In this document: positions 9,246 through 18,263 of the stretch, piece after piece
How positions within the stretch are numbered: the stretch's first letter is position 1
Layout: the number at the start of each line of letters is the position of its first letter
DNA from: CAVVGB01 sp963747715
Lineage (GTDB): Bacteria > Actinomycetota > Thermoleophilia > Gaiellales > Gaiellaceae
Assembly: GCA_963747715.1 (NCBI GenBank)
Contig: CAVVGB010000007.1
Location: forward strand, 62,001 to 126,000
Reading direction: 5' to 3'
DNA length: 64,000 nucleotides
Notes under the pieces: generated by a model
What the model was told of the DNA's origin: nothing
What the model saw: only the letters and a program-made list of their open reading frames with translations
Database searches by the model: none
Translations under genes and position numbers: made by a program

Positions 9246-9641
9246 ATGGTGACCGTTACGGAAAAGGCTGCGGCGAAGATCAAGGAGCTCATGGCCGAAG
9301 AGCCGGCCGGGGGCATCTCCGTCCTGCGCGTCGCCGTCCAGGGCGGCGGCTGCTCCGGCTTCCAGTACGCACTCGGCTTCGACCGCGGTCCCCAGGACGG
9401 GGACAACGAGGTCGAGATGAACGGCGTGCGGGTCGTCATCGATCCCCTCAGCGCTCCCTATCTCGCCGGGTCGGAGATCGACTACGTCGATGCCCTTATG
9501 GGCGCCGGCTTCGCGATCAACAACCCCAACGTGACCGCGGCGTGCGGTTGCGGGTCGTCCTTCCAGGCGAAGGACGAGGTCGAGGGCGAGGCTGTCACCG
9601 CTCACGCGGGCGGCGGCTGCGGCCCCGGCTGCGGCCACTAG
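9246..9641 (+). CDS. HesB/IscA/ErpA-family iron-sulfur carrier
   Basis: A-type carrier that inserts [Fe-S] clusters into apoproteins. The three conserved Cys positions are present: GGGCSGFQYALGF near residue 38 and ACGCGSSFQ near residue 102. After the domain comes an unusual tail ending HAGGGCGPGCGH with extra Cys and His. 131 residues. ATG 9246 is preferred over an upstream open frame because it starts the conserved fold and follows a -10 box. Its place next to the nuo operon fits cluster supply for complex I, which is inference. Confidence 0.9.
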   Translation: MVTVTEKAAAKIKELMAEEPAGGISVLRVAVQGGGCSGFQYALGFDRGPQDGDNEVEMNGVRVVIDPLSAPYLAGSEIDYVDALMGAGFAINNPNVTAACGCGSSFQAKDEVEGEAVTAHAGGGCGPGCGH

Positions 9642-9686
9642 AGCGCGTCTCGCTTAGCGCGGCGTCTCGTTTTTCCCGGGCCGGGG

Positions 9687-9692
9687 TAGCAT
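9687..9692 (+). promoter_or_regulatory. -10 box of the flavoprotein gene
   Basis: TAGCAT, ten bases before the ATG at 9703; no Shine-Dalgarno sequence between them. Confidence 0.45.
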
Positions 9693-9702
9693 CACTTCCC
9701 GA

Positions 9703-10711
9703 ATGAGCGCGGGCGTCTGCGACATCACGATCATCGGCGCCGGGCCGGTCGGGCTTGCGGCGGCGTACTACGCCGGCCACCGTGACGCGTCGGTCTGCAT
9801 CGTGGAGAGCCTCGGCCAGCTGGGCGGCCAGGTGGCCGCCGTCTATCCCGAGAAGCACGTCTACGACGTGGCCGGGCATCCGAAGATCCTCGGCCAGAAG
9901 CTCGTCGACCTCTGCGTCGAGCAGGGCCTCCAGTTCGGCGCCGACGTCCACCTGGGCGAGGAGATCGCGACTCTCGAGCGCGTCGCGCAAAACGGCGAGG
10001 AGATCCTCGCCCTGACGACGAATTCGGGCAAGCGGTTCCTTATCGCGCGCCCTCATCATCACGGCGGGCCACGGCGCGTTCGAGCCCCGCAAGCTCGCGA
10101 TCGACGGCATCGACGCGTGGGAGGGCCGCGGGCTCCACTACTTCGTCCGGCGTAAGGACGTCTTCCGCGGCAAGGCGTGCGTCATCGTCGGCGGCGGGGA
10201 TTCCGCGCTCGATTGGACGCTCGGCCTTCAGGACACCGCCGACCTCCCCATCACGCTCGTGCATCGGCGCGAGCGCTTCCGGGCGCTCGAGACGTCCGTC
10301 AAGGAGGCACGCCGCCTCGAGGAGGAAGGCAGGGTGCGCATCCACGTTCCCTCCGAGATCCGCGAGATCCACGGCGACGGGAGCATTCAGGCGGTCACGG
10401 TCGAGAACACCACGACGGGCGAGCTGAGCGAGGTCCCTTGCGAGGCGCTCATCACGCTCCTCGGCTTCCACTCCCACCTCGGCTCGATCGCGGACTGGGG
10501 CCTGGACTTGCATGGCAAGCGGCAGATCCTCGTGAATGCGATGACCATGGAGACCTCGCTTCCCCTCGTGTACTCGGCCGGCGACGTGGCGGGCTACGAG
10601 GGCAAGATCACGCTCATCTCCGTCGGTTTCGGCGAGGCGGCGGTCGCCGCGAACAACGCGATCGCACGCATTCGGGGCGAAAAGGTCCAGCCCAAGTACT
10701 CGACGGACTGA
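9703..10711 (+). CDS. FAD/NAD(P)-dependent ferredoxin reductase, thioredoxin-reductase fold (frameshifted)
   Basis: Type-2 ferredoxin-NADP reductase (Bacillus YumC-like) of about 335 residues. The N-terminal FAD site ITIIGAGPVGLAAAYYAG and the substrate/FAD strip LGGQVAAVYPEKHVYDVAG are in one frame; the NADPH site ACVIVGGGDSALDW and C-terminal YSAGDVAGYEGKITLISVGF are in the next. One extra base near 10048, in GCGCGC, separates them; removing it restores continuous homology through FLIA-ALIITAGHGAFEPR. The redox-active CxxC of true thioredoxin reductases is absent, as expected for this type. Read as one gene with a probable sequencing insertion. Confidence 0.85.
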
Positions 10712-10777
10712 TCGAACCGGGCAGGCATCCCCCGTTCGAGGGAGCGGCGCAGCGCGCTGGGCTCCGAAGAACCCTTC

Positions 10778-10981
10778 GTGGCCGAGAAGCACGCCGTCGA
10801 GTGCCTTCGCTGCGGTGGGTTCCGCACCGTGCAGCGCGAGCGCACGCAGCGACTGGATCCGGGCGAGTGCCCCGATTGCGGCTACGTCGGCTGGGCGCTT
10901 CTCACCGAGCTGAACGAAGCAACGCGCAGGACTCTGCGCGAGCGCCCGCCGGAATGGCGCGCCCGTCTGCGCGCAGTCTGA
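10778..10981 (+). CDS. Small zinc-ribbon protein
   Basis: 67 residues with two Cys pairs, CLRC near residue 9 and CPDC near residue 31, spaced as in a single zinc ribbon, followed by a basic tail. Starts at GTG. It lies between the flavoprotein and fumC on the same strand. No specific function is recognised; similar short ribbons are often annotated as hypothetical in Actinobacteria. Confidence 0.65.
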   Translation: MAEKHAVECLRCGGFRTVQRERTQRLDPGECPDCGYVGWALLTELNEATRRTLRERPPEWRARLRAV

Positions 10982-10988
10982 GCGGGAC

Positions 10989-10994
10989 TACACT
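10989..10994 (+). promoter_or_regulatory. -10 box of fumC (leaderless)
   Basis: TACACT six bases before the fumC GTG, straddling the 20-base gap after the zinc-ribbon gene. Confidence 0.6.
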
Positions 10995-11000
10995 GGCACC

Positions 11001-12329
11001 GTGGACAAGACGGTGCGCGACGAGCTCTGGGGTGCCGAGACGCGCAAGGCGGTCGTGAACTTCCCCGTCTCCGGCGAGCCGATTCCGGCAGCCGTGGCCC
11101 GCTGGCTCGGCCGCATCAAGGCGGAGGCTGCGCGCGTCAACGCCGAGCTAGGCCTGCTCGACCGCGAGAAGGCGGAGCGGATCGCCTCCGCCGCCGACCG
11201 AGTCGCGGCGGGAGAGTTCGACGACCAGTTTCCGATCGACGTCTTCCAGACCGGTTCGGGCACTTCGTCCAACATGAACGCGAACGAGGTGATCGCGAGC
11301 CTCGCGGGTGACGACGTCCACCCGAACGACGACGTCAACATGGGACAGTCGTCCAACGACGTGTTCCCGTCGGCGGTACACCTCGCCGCGGTCGATCAGA
11401 TGACGAACGGCCTCCTGCCGGCGCTCGCACAGCTGGCGGGCTCGCTCGAGTCGAAGGCCGCCGAGTTTGACGACATCGTCAAGTCGGGACGCACCCACCT
11501 CATGGACGCGGTGCCGGTCACGCTCGGCCAGGAGTTCGGCGGCTACGCAGCGCAGGTTCGCCAGGGCGGCGAGCGAATCGAAGCGACGTTCGAACGCGTG
11601 GGGCGCATCCCGCTCGGCGGGACGGCGGTCGGCACCGGCCTCAACACCCACCCGAAATTCGCGGAGCGCGTGCGCAAGCGCCTGTCGGAGGAGACGGGTC
11701 TTCGCATCCTCCCGCCCGCCGATCCGTTCGAGTCGCAGGCCGCGCGCGACGCGCTTGTCGAGGCCTCCGGTGCGCTCAAGGTCGTCGCGGTCTCTCTCAC
11801 CAAGGTCGCGAACGACCTCCGTCTCATGGGCTCGGGCCCGCGCGCGGGCCTCATGGAGCTTCGTCTGCCCGAGCTGCAGAAGGGAAGCTCGATCATGCCC
11901 GGCAAGGTCAACCCGGTCATCCCCGAGGTTGTCACGCAGGTCGCCGCCCAGGTGATCGGAAACGACGCTGCGATCACCGTCGGCGGGATGCAGGGCCACT
12001 TCGAGCTCAACGTCTTCGTCCCCGTCATCGCTCGCAACCTGCTCGAGTCGATCGAGCTGCTCGCGAGCGCAGCGCGGCTCCTCGCCGAGAAATGCGTCGA
12101 CGGGATCGAGGCCAACCGCGAGATGTGCGAGCGCTACGCCGAGCTGACGCTCTCGGCGGCCACCGCCCTCAACCCCCATGTCGGTTACGACAAGGCGAGC
12201 GAGATCGTCAAGGAAGCCGTGGCCTCCGGGCGCTCACTGCGCGAGGTCGCGCGCGAGGCCGGCGTCAGCGACGACGTGCTCGACCAGGCTCTCGACTACC
12301 GGGCCATGGCCCGGCCGCACGACAGCTAG
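11001..12329 (+). CDS. fumC: Class II fumarate hydratase
   Basis: Reversible hydration of fumarate to malate in the TCA cycle. The superfamily signature GSSIMPGKVNPVIPEV lies near residue 296, the substrate regions QTGSGTSSNMNANEV near residue 85 and GRTHLMDAVPVTLGQEF near residue 162 are intact. 442 residues, slightly short at the N-terminus compared with E. coli FumC; the GTG start is supported by the -10 box six bases upstream. A strong terminator follows. Confidence 0.95.
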   Translation: MDKTVRDELWGAETRKAVVNFPVSGEPIPAAVARWLGRIKAEAARVNAELGLLDREKAERIASAADRVAAGEFDDQFPIDVFQTGSGTSSNMNANEVIASLAGDDVHPNDDVNMGQSSNDVFPSAVHLAAVDQMTNGLLPALAQLAGSLESKAAEFDDIVKSGRTHLMDAVPVTLGQEFGGYAAQVRQGGERIEATFERVGRIPLGGTAVGTGLNTHPKFAERVRKRLSEETGLRILPPADPFESQAARDALVEASGALKVVAVSLTKVANDLRLMGSGPRAGLMELRLPELQKGSSIMPGKVNPVIPEVVTQVAAQVIGNDAAITVGGMQGHFELNVFVPVIARNLLESIELLASAARLLAEKCVDGIEANREMCERYAELTLSAATALNPHVGYDKASEIVKEAVASGRSLREVAREAGVSDDVLDQALDYRAMARPHDS

Positions 12330-12334
12330 AAAGA

Positions 12335-12365
12335 AAAGGGCCGCCTTGCGGGCGGCCCTTTCCTT
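12335..12365. terminator. Bidirectional intrinsic terminator
   Basis: AAAGGGCCGCC / GGCGGCCCTTT hairpin with a 5-base loop followed by TCCTT, six bases after the fumC stop. Flanking A and T tracts allow it to end the small convergent gene on the - strand as well. Confidence 0.85.
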
Positions 12366-12456
12366 AAACGCCTCTCCTGCCGCGGCCCCAGCCGACGCCG
12401 CCGAACAGCAGCAGCACGACCAGGACGATGATCAAGATCCAAAGCCAGGTAGCCAT
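12364..12456 (-). CDS. 30-residue single-helix membrane peptide
   Basis: Encodes a peptide that begins MATWLWILIIVLVVLLLFGG and ends with a GWGRGRRGV basic tail: one membrane helix with a positively charged C-terminus. A good ribosome binding site (GGAGGG) lies seven bases before the ATG, unlike most genes here. Its stop sits at the edge of the shared terminator. It resembles short hydrophobic peptides common in bacterial genomes; the function is unknown. Confidence 0.6.
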   Translation of the reverse strand: MATWLWILIIVLVVLLLFGGVGWGRGRRGV

Positions 12457-12518
12457 CGGATCCCTCCCTTCGTCGTGATGATTCCCAGGCCACTCGGCCG
12501 CAAAACTGCGGCAGGAGA

Positions 12519-12908
12519 GTGGGCGGCATGCTGGAACGTGAGGTCGTGGCGACCCTCACGAAGCCGCTCGTCTTGGCTGCCCTCGTTCTCGGCCTCGCGC
12601 TGCTCGCGGCGCCGAGGCTCCTCGGGAACGCGCCCGACGTTCGCGGTGCCTTCCACCTCGACGGCAGCGGGCCTCGAGAGACCCAGAGCGCATCGCAGAT
12701 TTCGGAGGGCGAGTTCGCGGAGGTCGGGAACGGCTTCACGACCACGCGTCTCCGTGCGCTCGCCGGCGAGCCGGCCGGTAGGAGCTCGCACGAGGTTGAA
12801 GGCGTCAGGCTCGAGTGCTGGTACTACGGGATCGTCGGCGGGACCGGCGCGTACCAGTTCTGCTTCGCCGACGGCAAGCTGCGCGCGAAGCTTCGCTACG
12901 ACCGCTAG
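12519..12908 (+). CDS. Membrane-anchored protein with a SmpA/BamE-like C-terminal region
   Basis: 129 residues. A hydrophobic helix at about residues 14-32 is followed by an extracytoplasmic part. The stretch VGNGFTTTRLRALAGEP, then two Cys (LECWYYG, YQFCFADGKL), recalls the small BamE/SmpA fold, where a residue pair set marks a conserved turn, but this is a weak resemblance. GTG 12519 or ATG 12528 could be the start. Ends three bases before the convergent lipA stop. Confidence 0.6.
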   Translation: MGGMLEREVVATLTKPLVLAALVLGLALLAAPRLLGNAPDVRGAFHLDGSGPRETQSASQISEGEFAEVGNGFTTTRLRALAGEPAGRSSHEVEGVRLECWYYGIVGGTGAYQFCFADGKLRAKLRYDR

Positions 12909-12911
12909 CGC

Positions 12912-13832
12912 TTAGTACGCGACTGCGCCGCGTCCGGTCTCGGCCGCGTGGCGCTGCTCGTCGGCGCGGTATGACGAGCGAACGAGCGGGCCGGAGAAGA
13001 CGGAGCCGAAGCCGAGTGCCTCGCCCTGCTCGCGAAACCAGCGGAACTCGTCGGGATGAACCCAGCGGTCGATCGCCGCGTGCTTCGACGAGGGCTGCAG
13101 GTACTGGCCGATGGTCACGACGTCGACGCCGTGCTCGCGCAGGTCCCGCATCGTCGCGACCACCTCATCATTCGTCTCGCCGAGCCCCACGATGATCCCG
13201 GACTTCGTCATCACCGGGTAGCGGGCCACATCCTTCGCGCGCGCGAGGAGCCAGAGAGCCTTGTCGTAGGAAGCTTTCGCGCCGCGCATGCGGCGGTGCA
13301 GCCGCCGGACCGTCTCGATGTTGTGGTTGAACACCTCCGGCTTCTCCGCGAGCACGGTTGCGAGCGCCTCCTCCTCGTAGCCGAGGAAGTCCGGGGTCAG
13401 CACCTCGACCGACGCCGCCGGGAGCTTGCGCTTGAGCGCGCGGATCGTCGCCGCGTAATGCCCCGCGCCCCTGTCGGGCAGGTCGTCCCGGTCGACGGAC
13501 GTGACGACGACGTGTTTGAGGCCCATCTGGGCGGCGGTCTGCGCCAGCCGCATCGGCTCGAGCGGGTCGGGCGGATGCTCCGGCCGGCCGGAATGCACGT
13601 AGCAATAGCGGCAGGCGCGCGTGCATGTCTCGCCGAGGATCTGGAACGTGGCCGTGCCGCGGCCCCAGCACTCGGCGATGTTCGGGCAGCGCGCCTCCTC
13701 GCAGATCGTGTGGAGGTGCTGTCCGTGGATGAGCGAGCGCACCTCGAAGTAGCGGGAGCTCGCACTCGGCGCGCGCACCTTCATCCATTCCGGGCGGCGC
13801 GGCCGTTCGGCCACGGGCAAGGACGTTTGCAC
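12912..13832 (-). CDS. lipA: Lipoyl synthase
   Basis: Radical-SAM enzyme that inserts two sulfurs into octanoyl-E2 domains. The SAM cluster motif CTRACRYC and the auxiliary cluster CEEARCPNIAEC are intact, as is the C-terminal VRSSYRADE with its Ser ligand to the auxiliary cluster. 306 residues. The start is GTG at 13830-13832 (VQTSLPVAERPRRPEWMKV), because RPEWMKVR is conserved and a TAGACT box lies seven bases upstream. The neighbouring lipB and E2 genes supply its substrates. Confidence 0.95.
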   Translation of the reverse strand: MQTSLPVAERPRRPEWMKVRAPSASSRYFEVRSLIHGQHLHTICEEARCPNIAECWGRGTATFQILGETCTRACRYCYVHSGRPEHPPDPLEPMRLAQTAAQMGLKHVVVTSVDRDDLPDRGAGHYAATIRALKRKLPAASVEVLTPDFLGYEEEALATVLAEKPEVFNHNIETVRRLHRRMRGAKASYDKALWLLARAKDVARYPVMTKSGIIVGLGETNDEVVATMRDLREHGVDVVTIGQYLQPSSKHAAIDRWVHPDEFRWFREQGEALGFGSVFSGPLVRSSYRADEQRHAAETGRGAVAY

Positions 13833-13839
13833 GTCCTTC

Positions 13840-13845
13840 AGTCTA
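13840..13845 (-). promoter_or_regulatory. -10 box of lipA (leaderless)
   Basis: TAGACT on the - strand, seven bases before the lipA GTG; it lies in the 23-base gap after the upstream secreted-protein gene. Confidence 0.6.
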
Positions 13846-13855
13846 GTGAGCGGGT

Positions 13856-14482
13856 CTAGTAGCTCTTCCAGGGATCCAGGTAGACGTCGTCCACCTGGAA
13901 AGCGGTTCCGCTCGCGCGGAGCTGGAACGACACTGCCCTCGTGCCGACGAGACTGGTGACGTTCGAGAGCAAGAGGCCGACGCGAGGAGAAGGGGTCCAG
14001 TATCCGTTGGCGCCGACGGTGCCCCCGTCCAGGATGCTGAGGACTCCGAGCAGCGTCTTCACCTGAACCGTCACCTTGATCGAGCCTGAACCCGCCGCGG
14101 CCTTCTTGACGAAGAAGCGGAGGTGCCAGTCGCCGAGGGAGAAGCACATCGTCGGCGTGGTTACCGAGCTGCCCGCCGGCAGGTAGAGCGAGTACCGGTC
14201 GGTGCTCGAGCGCACGAAGAAGCTTTCGTTTCCAGACCTCACGGTGGCACCGCTCTTCAGCGTCCAGCCGGGCGCGCCGCCCTCGAACGATCCCCCCGGA
14301 AGCAGCACGTAGTTCGCGCCGTCGCCCCACGGTTGGAAAGGCTTTGACGCGGACGTCTCGCACGTTGCAGCGGGCCCCGTGAAGAGCAGGCCGGCTCCTG
14401 CGGTCGGCGCCCAGAGGGCGACGGCCGTCACCACTCCGGCGAGCGCGATTGTGAACCGAGAAGCGAGAAACCTGGACGCCAC
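13856..14482 (-). CDS. Secreted protein of unknown function
   Basis: Starts at GTG (VASRFLASRF) with GGGAGAG upstream. A signal peptide is clear: basic N-terminus, hydrophobic core ALAGVVTAVALWAPTAGA and a plausible AxA cleavage. The mature part of about 175 residues is rich in beta-forming residues, with two Cys (ATCETS, TMCFSLGDW) and a C-terminal FQLRASGTAFQVDDVYLDPW that resembles the end of carbohydrate-binding jelly-roll modules. No catalytic motif was found. Confidence 0.65.
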   Translation of the reverse strand: MASRFLASRFTIALAGVVTAVALWAPTAGAGLLFTGPAATCETSASKPFQPWGDGANYVLLPGGSFEGGAPGWTLKSGATVRSGNESFFVRSSTDRYSLYLPAGSSVTTPTMCFSLGDWHLRFFVKKAAAGSGSIKVTVQVKTLLGVLSILDGGTVGANGYWTPSPRVGLLLSNVTSLVGTRAVSFQLRASGTAFQVDDVYLDPWKSY

Positions 14483-14541
14483 AGAACTCTCCCTAGCCGC
14501 TGATCCCAACTCCGCCTACTGAGTCTCATTAAGCGGCTGCA

Positions 14542-14655
14542 AGGTGCCATCCCCCGTTCGGGGCACCGACGGGGCGCCCCTTCATCCCTCGAACGAGGGA
14601 TCGGAGGAGCGGGCCGTCAACTGGTCTTCCCGGCGAGCCGATGAAGGGGTGACGC
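14542..14655 (+). promoter_or_regulatory. Structured 5' leader of the HD-GYP gene sequestering its ribosome binding site
   Basis: Two parts. A hairpin GGTGCC...GGCACC with an inner CCCCG/CGGGG lies at 14542-14566. Then CCCCTTCATC at 14577-14586 pairs perfectly with GATGAAGGGG at 14640-14649, closing a domain that holds a hairpin ATCCCTC-GAAC-GAGGGAT and a CGGG/CCCG stem. The AAGGGG of the closing stem is the Shine-Dalgarno sequence, six bases before the GTG at 14656. It looks like a translational switch, but no known riboswitch class was recognised. Confidence 0.5.
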
Positions 14656-16023
14656 GTGGCGACTGCGGCGACCCCATCGGCTCACTCGAGCGGTGGCCTC
14701 GAGGCGGAGGTCATCGAGGAGCAGCGCGTGCGCCGCCTCGCGCGGCTGGCCGCGAACGAGCGGCTCTCGCTGGCAGTCTCGAACGCCCTTCTCATTGCTA
14801 CGGCGCTCGCGCTTTTCGTGCTCCTTCCCTCGGAGCGGTCGCCTTCCACGCTCAGCGTGCTCCTCCTCGTCACCGCCTATGCGGTCGCCTTCCGTCTCGA
14901 CTTCGAGATCGGCACGGGATCTGCCGTGCCCACGCAGCTCATCCTCGTGCCGATGTTCTTCGTGCTTCCGACCGGCTCGGTTCCGCTCGCCGTCGCCGGG
15001 GCGATCATGCTCGCGAGCCTTCTCGACGCGGTGCGGGGCTCCCTTCATTTCGAGCGCGTCTTCCTCCACCTCGGAAATGCATGGCACGCCGTCGGCCCGG
15101 CGCTCGTCCTCGGGCTGGCCGGGGAGGGCCCGCCAACGCTCTCACGCTGGCCGCTTTACGTCCTCGCGCTGGCGGCGCAATTCGCGTTCGACTTCGTGAC
15201 GGCCGCAGCGCGCGAGTGGATCGTGCTCGGCGTGCCGCCCAAGGTTCAGCTCAAGGCGATGGGCATCGTCTACCTGATCGATGCGGGCCTGGCTCCGATC
15301 GGCCTCGCGGTCGCCTTCGCGGCCACCGAGTCGTCGAACGCCGTCGTCCTCGCCCTTCCGCTCGTGGCGCTTCTGGCGGTCTTCTCGCACGAACGGCAGG
15401 GGCGCATCAACAGCGAGCTCGAGCTTCGCGATGCGTACCGAGGCACCGCGTTTCTCCTGGGCGACGTCGTCGAGGCCGATGACGCGTACACCGGCGCCCA
15501 CAGCAGAGAGGTCGTCGACCTCACGCTCTCGGTCGTCGACGAGCTGGGGCTGTCAGTGCGAGAGCGGCGGGACGCGGAGTTCGCGGCGCTCCTCCATGAC
15601 GTCGGCAAGGTTCGCATTCCGAACTCGATCATCAACAAGCCCGGTGCCCTCACCCCGGAAGAGCGCGCGGTCATCGAGACGCACACCATCGAGGGCGAAC
15701 GGATGCTGCACCGGGTCGGCGGCCTGCTTGGCAGCGTTGGCCGGATCATCCGCTCGTGCCACGAGCGTTACGACGGCTCCGGCTATCCCGACGGTCTCGC
15801 CGGTGAGCAAATCCCGCTCGTCGCGCGCATCGTCGCCTGCTGCGACGCCTACAACGCCATGACGACCGACCGTCCGTACCGACCCGCGCTGACACAGGCG
15901 GTCGCGGTCGAGGAGCTGACGGAGAACAGCGGCACCCAGTTCGACCCGGACGTCGTCGACGCCCTGGTCGCGACGATCAGCCGCCGCGAAGCCGGCGAGC
16001 CGCTCGCCGCCGCTACCGCGTAG
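14656..16023 (+). CDS. Membrane-anchored HD-GYP cyclic-di-GMP phosphodiesterase
   Basis: 455 residues. The N-terminal half (about 35-250) has six to eight membrane helices forming an unclassified MASE-like sensor. The C-terminal half is an HD-GYP domain: HSREVVDLTLSV, the metal-binding LLHDVGKVRIP, IETHTIEGERML, and SCHERYDGSGYPDGLAGEQIP with the GYP triad, then DAYNAMTTDRPYR. The catalytic His/Asp set appears complete, so it probably hydrolyses c-di-GMP. The GTG start is set by the AAGGGG ribosome site. Its 3' end overlaps lipB by 11 bases convergently. Confidence 0.9.
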   Translation: MATAATPSAHSSGGLEAEVIEEQRVRRLARLAANERLSLAVSNALLIATALALFVLLPSERSPSTLSVLLLVTAYAVAFRLDFEIGTGSAVPTQLILVPMFFVLPTGSVPLAVAGAIMLASLLDAVRGSLHFERVFLHLGNAWHAVGPALVLGLAGEGPPTLSRWPLYVLALAAQFAFDFVTAAAREWIVLGVPPKVQLKAMGIVYLIDAGLAPIGLAVAFAATESSNAVVLALPLVALLAVFSHERQGRINSELELRDAYRGTAFLLGDVVEADDAYTGAHSREVVDLTLSVVDELGLSVRERRDAEFAALLHDVGKVRIPNSIINKPGALTPEERAVIETHTIEGERMLHRVGGLLGSVGRIIRSCHERYDGSGYPDGLAGEQIPLVARIVACCDAYNAMTTDRPYRPALTQAVAVEELTENSGTQFDPDVVDALVATISRREAGEPLAAATA

Positions 16024-16723
16024 CCGCGAGCTTCTCGTGGACGGGTTGCGGCCAGAGGCCGCTCATGCCGTCGGCCGGCAAGGGCTCCAGCTCGAGCTCG
16101 AAGAGCTCGGCGAGGGCCGCGGCCGCAAGCGGTCTGACCTCGTCGACGGCGACGGGGCGCCCGAGCTCACGGGCGATCGTCGTGAACGCGGCGTCCTCGA
16201 GCCCGCAGGCGGTGATCCAGTCGGTGAAGGGCGCAGGGTCGAGGTCGACGTTCAACGCGTAACCGTGCGTTGTGACCCAGCGCGAGATGTGGACGCCGAT
16301 CGAGCAGATCTTGCGCGGCGGTCTTTCGAGCCAGACTCCGGTCAGCCCGTCGATGCGGACAGCCTCGATTCCGAGCGACGCCACTGTCCTGATAATCGCC
16401 TCCTCGAGGTCGCGGCAGTACTTCTTCACGTCGCGCCCGTGCCGGTTGAGGTCGAGGATCGGATAGGCGATCAGCTGGCCGGGCCCGTGGTAGGTCGACT
16501 TGCCCCCGCGGTTCGTCTCGACGACCTCGACCGCGGCGCCCTCGGGGACGTGGAGCTCGCCGTCCTCGGTCCTCCGCCCGAGCGTGATGACCGGCGGATG
16601 CTCGAGGAGCATGACGGTGTCCGGGATCGCGCCCTGCGAGACGGCGCCCGCGAGCGAGCGCTGCAACTCCCATGCTTCGAGGTAGGGCGTCTCGCCCAGG
16701 TTCAGCAGGTAGCCGGGATTCAT
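16013..16723 (-). CDS. lipB: Octanoyl-[ACP]:protein N-octanoyltransferase
   Basis: Transfers octanoate from ACP to the lipoyl domain Lys; LipA then adds sulfur. Family motifs: TLGRRTEDGEL, ETNRGGKSTYHGPGQLIAYP, KICSIGVHISRWVTTHGYAL with the catalytic Lys, and ITACGLEDAAFTT with the acyl-accepting Cys. 236 residues from ATG at 16721-16723, overlapping the E2 stop (TGATG), so it is coupled to the dehydrogenase operon it serves. Confidence 0.94.
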   Translation of the reverse strand: MNPGYLLNLGETPYLEAWELQRSLAGAVSQGAIPDTVMLLEHPPVITLGRRTEDGELHVPEGAAVEVVETNRGGKSTYHGPGQLIAYPILDLNRHGRDVKKYCRDLEEAIIRTVASLGIEAVRIDGLTGVWLERPPRKICSIGVHISRWVTTHGYALNVDLDPAPFTDWITACGLEDAAFTTIARELGRPVAVDEVRPLAAAALAELFELELEPLPADGMSGLWPQPVHEKLAATR

Positions 16724-18263
16724 CAGTACGCGGATTCGTCCCAGGTCTGCAGGCTCGTCTTCAGATCCCGCATGAACTGGGCGGCGTACGCGCCGTCGAC
16801 GAGGCGATGATCGTACGAGAGACAGAGGTTCATCATCGGCCGGATCGCGATGACGTCGTTGCCGGTCTCGTCGCTGATGACGACCGCGCGCTTGACCATC
16901 GCTTCGACGTCCAGGATCGCGACCTGCGGTTGGCTGATGATCGGCGTGCCGTGGATGGCGCCGAAGCCGCCGGGGTTGGTGATCGTGAACGTCCCGCCCT
17001 GAACGTCGTCGGGCATGAGCTTCTTGTTTCGCGCGCGATCGGCGATGTCTTCGATCGAGCGGGCGAGCCCGAGCAGGTTGAGCCCCTCGGCGTTCTTGAT
17101 GACCGGAACGATGAGACCCTTGCCGCCCTCGAGCGCGACGGCAATGCCGAGGTTGATGAAGTTCTTCACGACGATCGACTCGCCGCGGAGCTCCGCGTTC
17201 ATCCACGGCCACTTGTCGATTGCGTCGATCGTCGCGCGCGCGATGAACGACAGGTACGTGAGCTTGACACCATGCCGCTCCTCGTACTCCTTCTTGAGCT
17301 TGTTGCGGATGGCGACGACCTTGGAGAGGTCGATCTCGAACGTCGTCGTGACGTGCGCCGACGTGTCGAGCGAGCGGCGCATGTGCTCCGCGATGCCCTT
17401 GCGCATCGCCGTCATCGGCTCGAGCTGCTCGCCGGCGCCGCTCGGCGCGGGCGCGGCTGCAACCGGAGCGGGGGCAGCTTTCGGAGCCGCTGCCGCAGGA
17501 GCGGGGGCGGCCGGAGCGGCCGGAGCGCGGCTGGAGCTTCCGGTGCGGCGGGCGCCGGCTCGGCGCTCGGCTCCTCTTCTTTGGCCGGCGCGGCAGGAGC
17601 GCCGCCTTCGACGAAGGCGAGGATGTCCTTCTTCGTGACGCGGCCGCCGCGGCCCGTTCCTTCGACCTGGCTGACGTCGACACCGTGCTCGGAGGCGATC
17701 CGCGCTACGACCGGCGAGACGAACTTCGCCTCACGGCGGCCGTCGCCGTCCTCGGGCGCTGTCGCCGGCGCGGCTTCGGGCTCGGGGGCCGGCGCAGCCT
17801 GAGGCTCGGGCGCCGCGGCGACGGGCTCAGGTGCCGGCTCCGGTTCGGGAGTCGGCTCCGGCTCCGGAGCGGGTTGTGTCGTTGGCGCTTCCTGGGCGCG
17901 CTCGTCGGTGGCCGTTTCGCCCTCAGCACCCGCCGCAGCGCCGGCCTCCTCAGCCGCCTGCGCCGTGGCCGGCTCGGGCGGAGTGCTCTCCGCAGCCTCG
18001 GCCCCCGCTGCGCCCTCCGGCGCGATCACGGCGATCTTCGTGCCGACGGCGACCGTCTCTCCCTCCTGCGCGAGGATTTGCTGGACGACGCCGGTCGCGG
18101 GGCTCGGCACCTCGGTGTCGACCTTGTCGGTCGAGATCTCGAGGAGGCTCTCGTCGGCCTCGATGTTCTCGCCCTCGGACTTGAGCCACTTCGTGATCGT
18201 CCCCTCGGAGACGGACACGCCCATCTGCGGCATGACGACGTCGACTGCGGTCCCGGTCGCCAT
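16723..18263 (-). CDS. 2-oxoacid dehydrogenase E2, dihydrolipoamide acyltransferase (frameshifted in linker)
   Basis: N-terminal lipoyl domain (residues 1-80) with the lipoyl Lys in LEISTDKVDTEVPSP, a long Ala/Pro/Glu linker, a peripheral-subunit binding domain (KFVSPVVARIASEHGVDV), a second Ala/Pro linker and the catalytic domain ending SYDHRLVDGAYAAQFM. The second linker changes frame near 17524-17531: one missing base in GCCGCGCTCC. Restoring it gives an AP-rich linker running straight into GAGEQLEPMTAMRKGIAEHM. One lipoyl domain only. Operon order E1a-E1b-E2-lipB. Confidence 0.9.

Noticed and set aside
17740..18000. Repetitive Ala/Pro/Glu stretch
   Set aside because: It is the flexible linker of the E2 subunit, typical for this family, not a mobile repeat.
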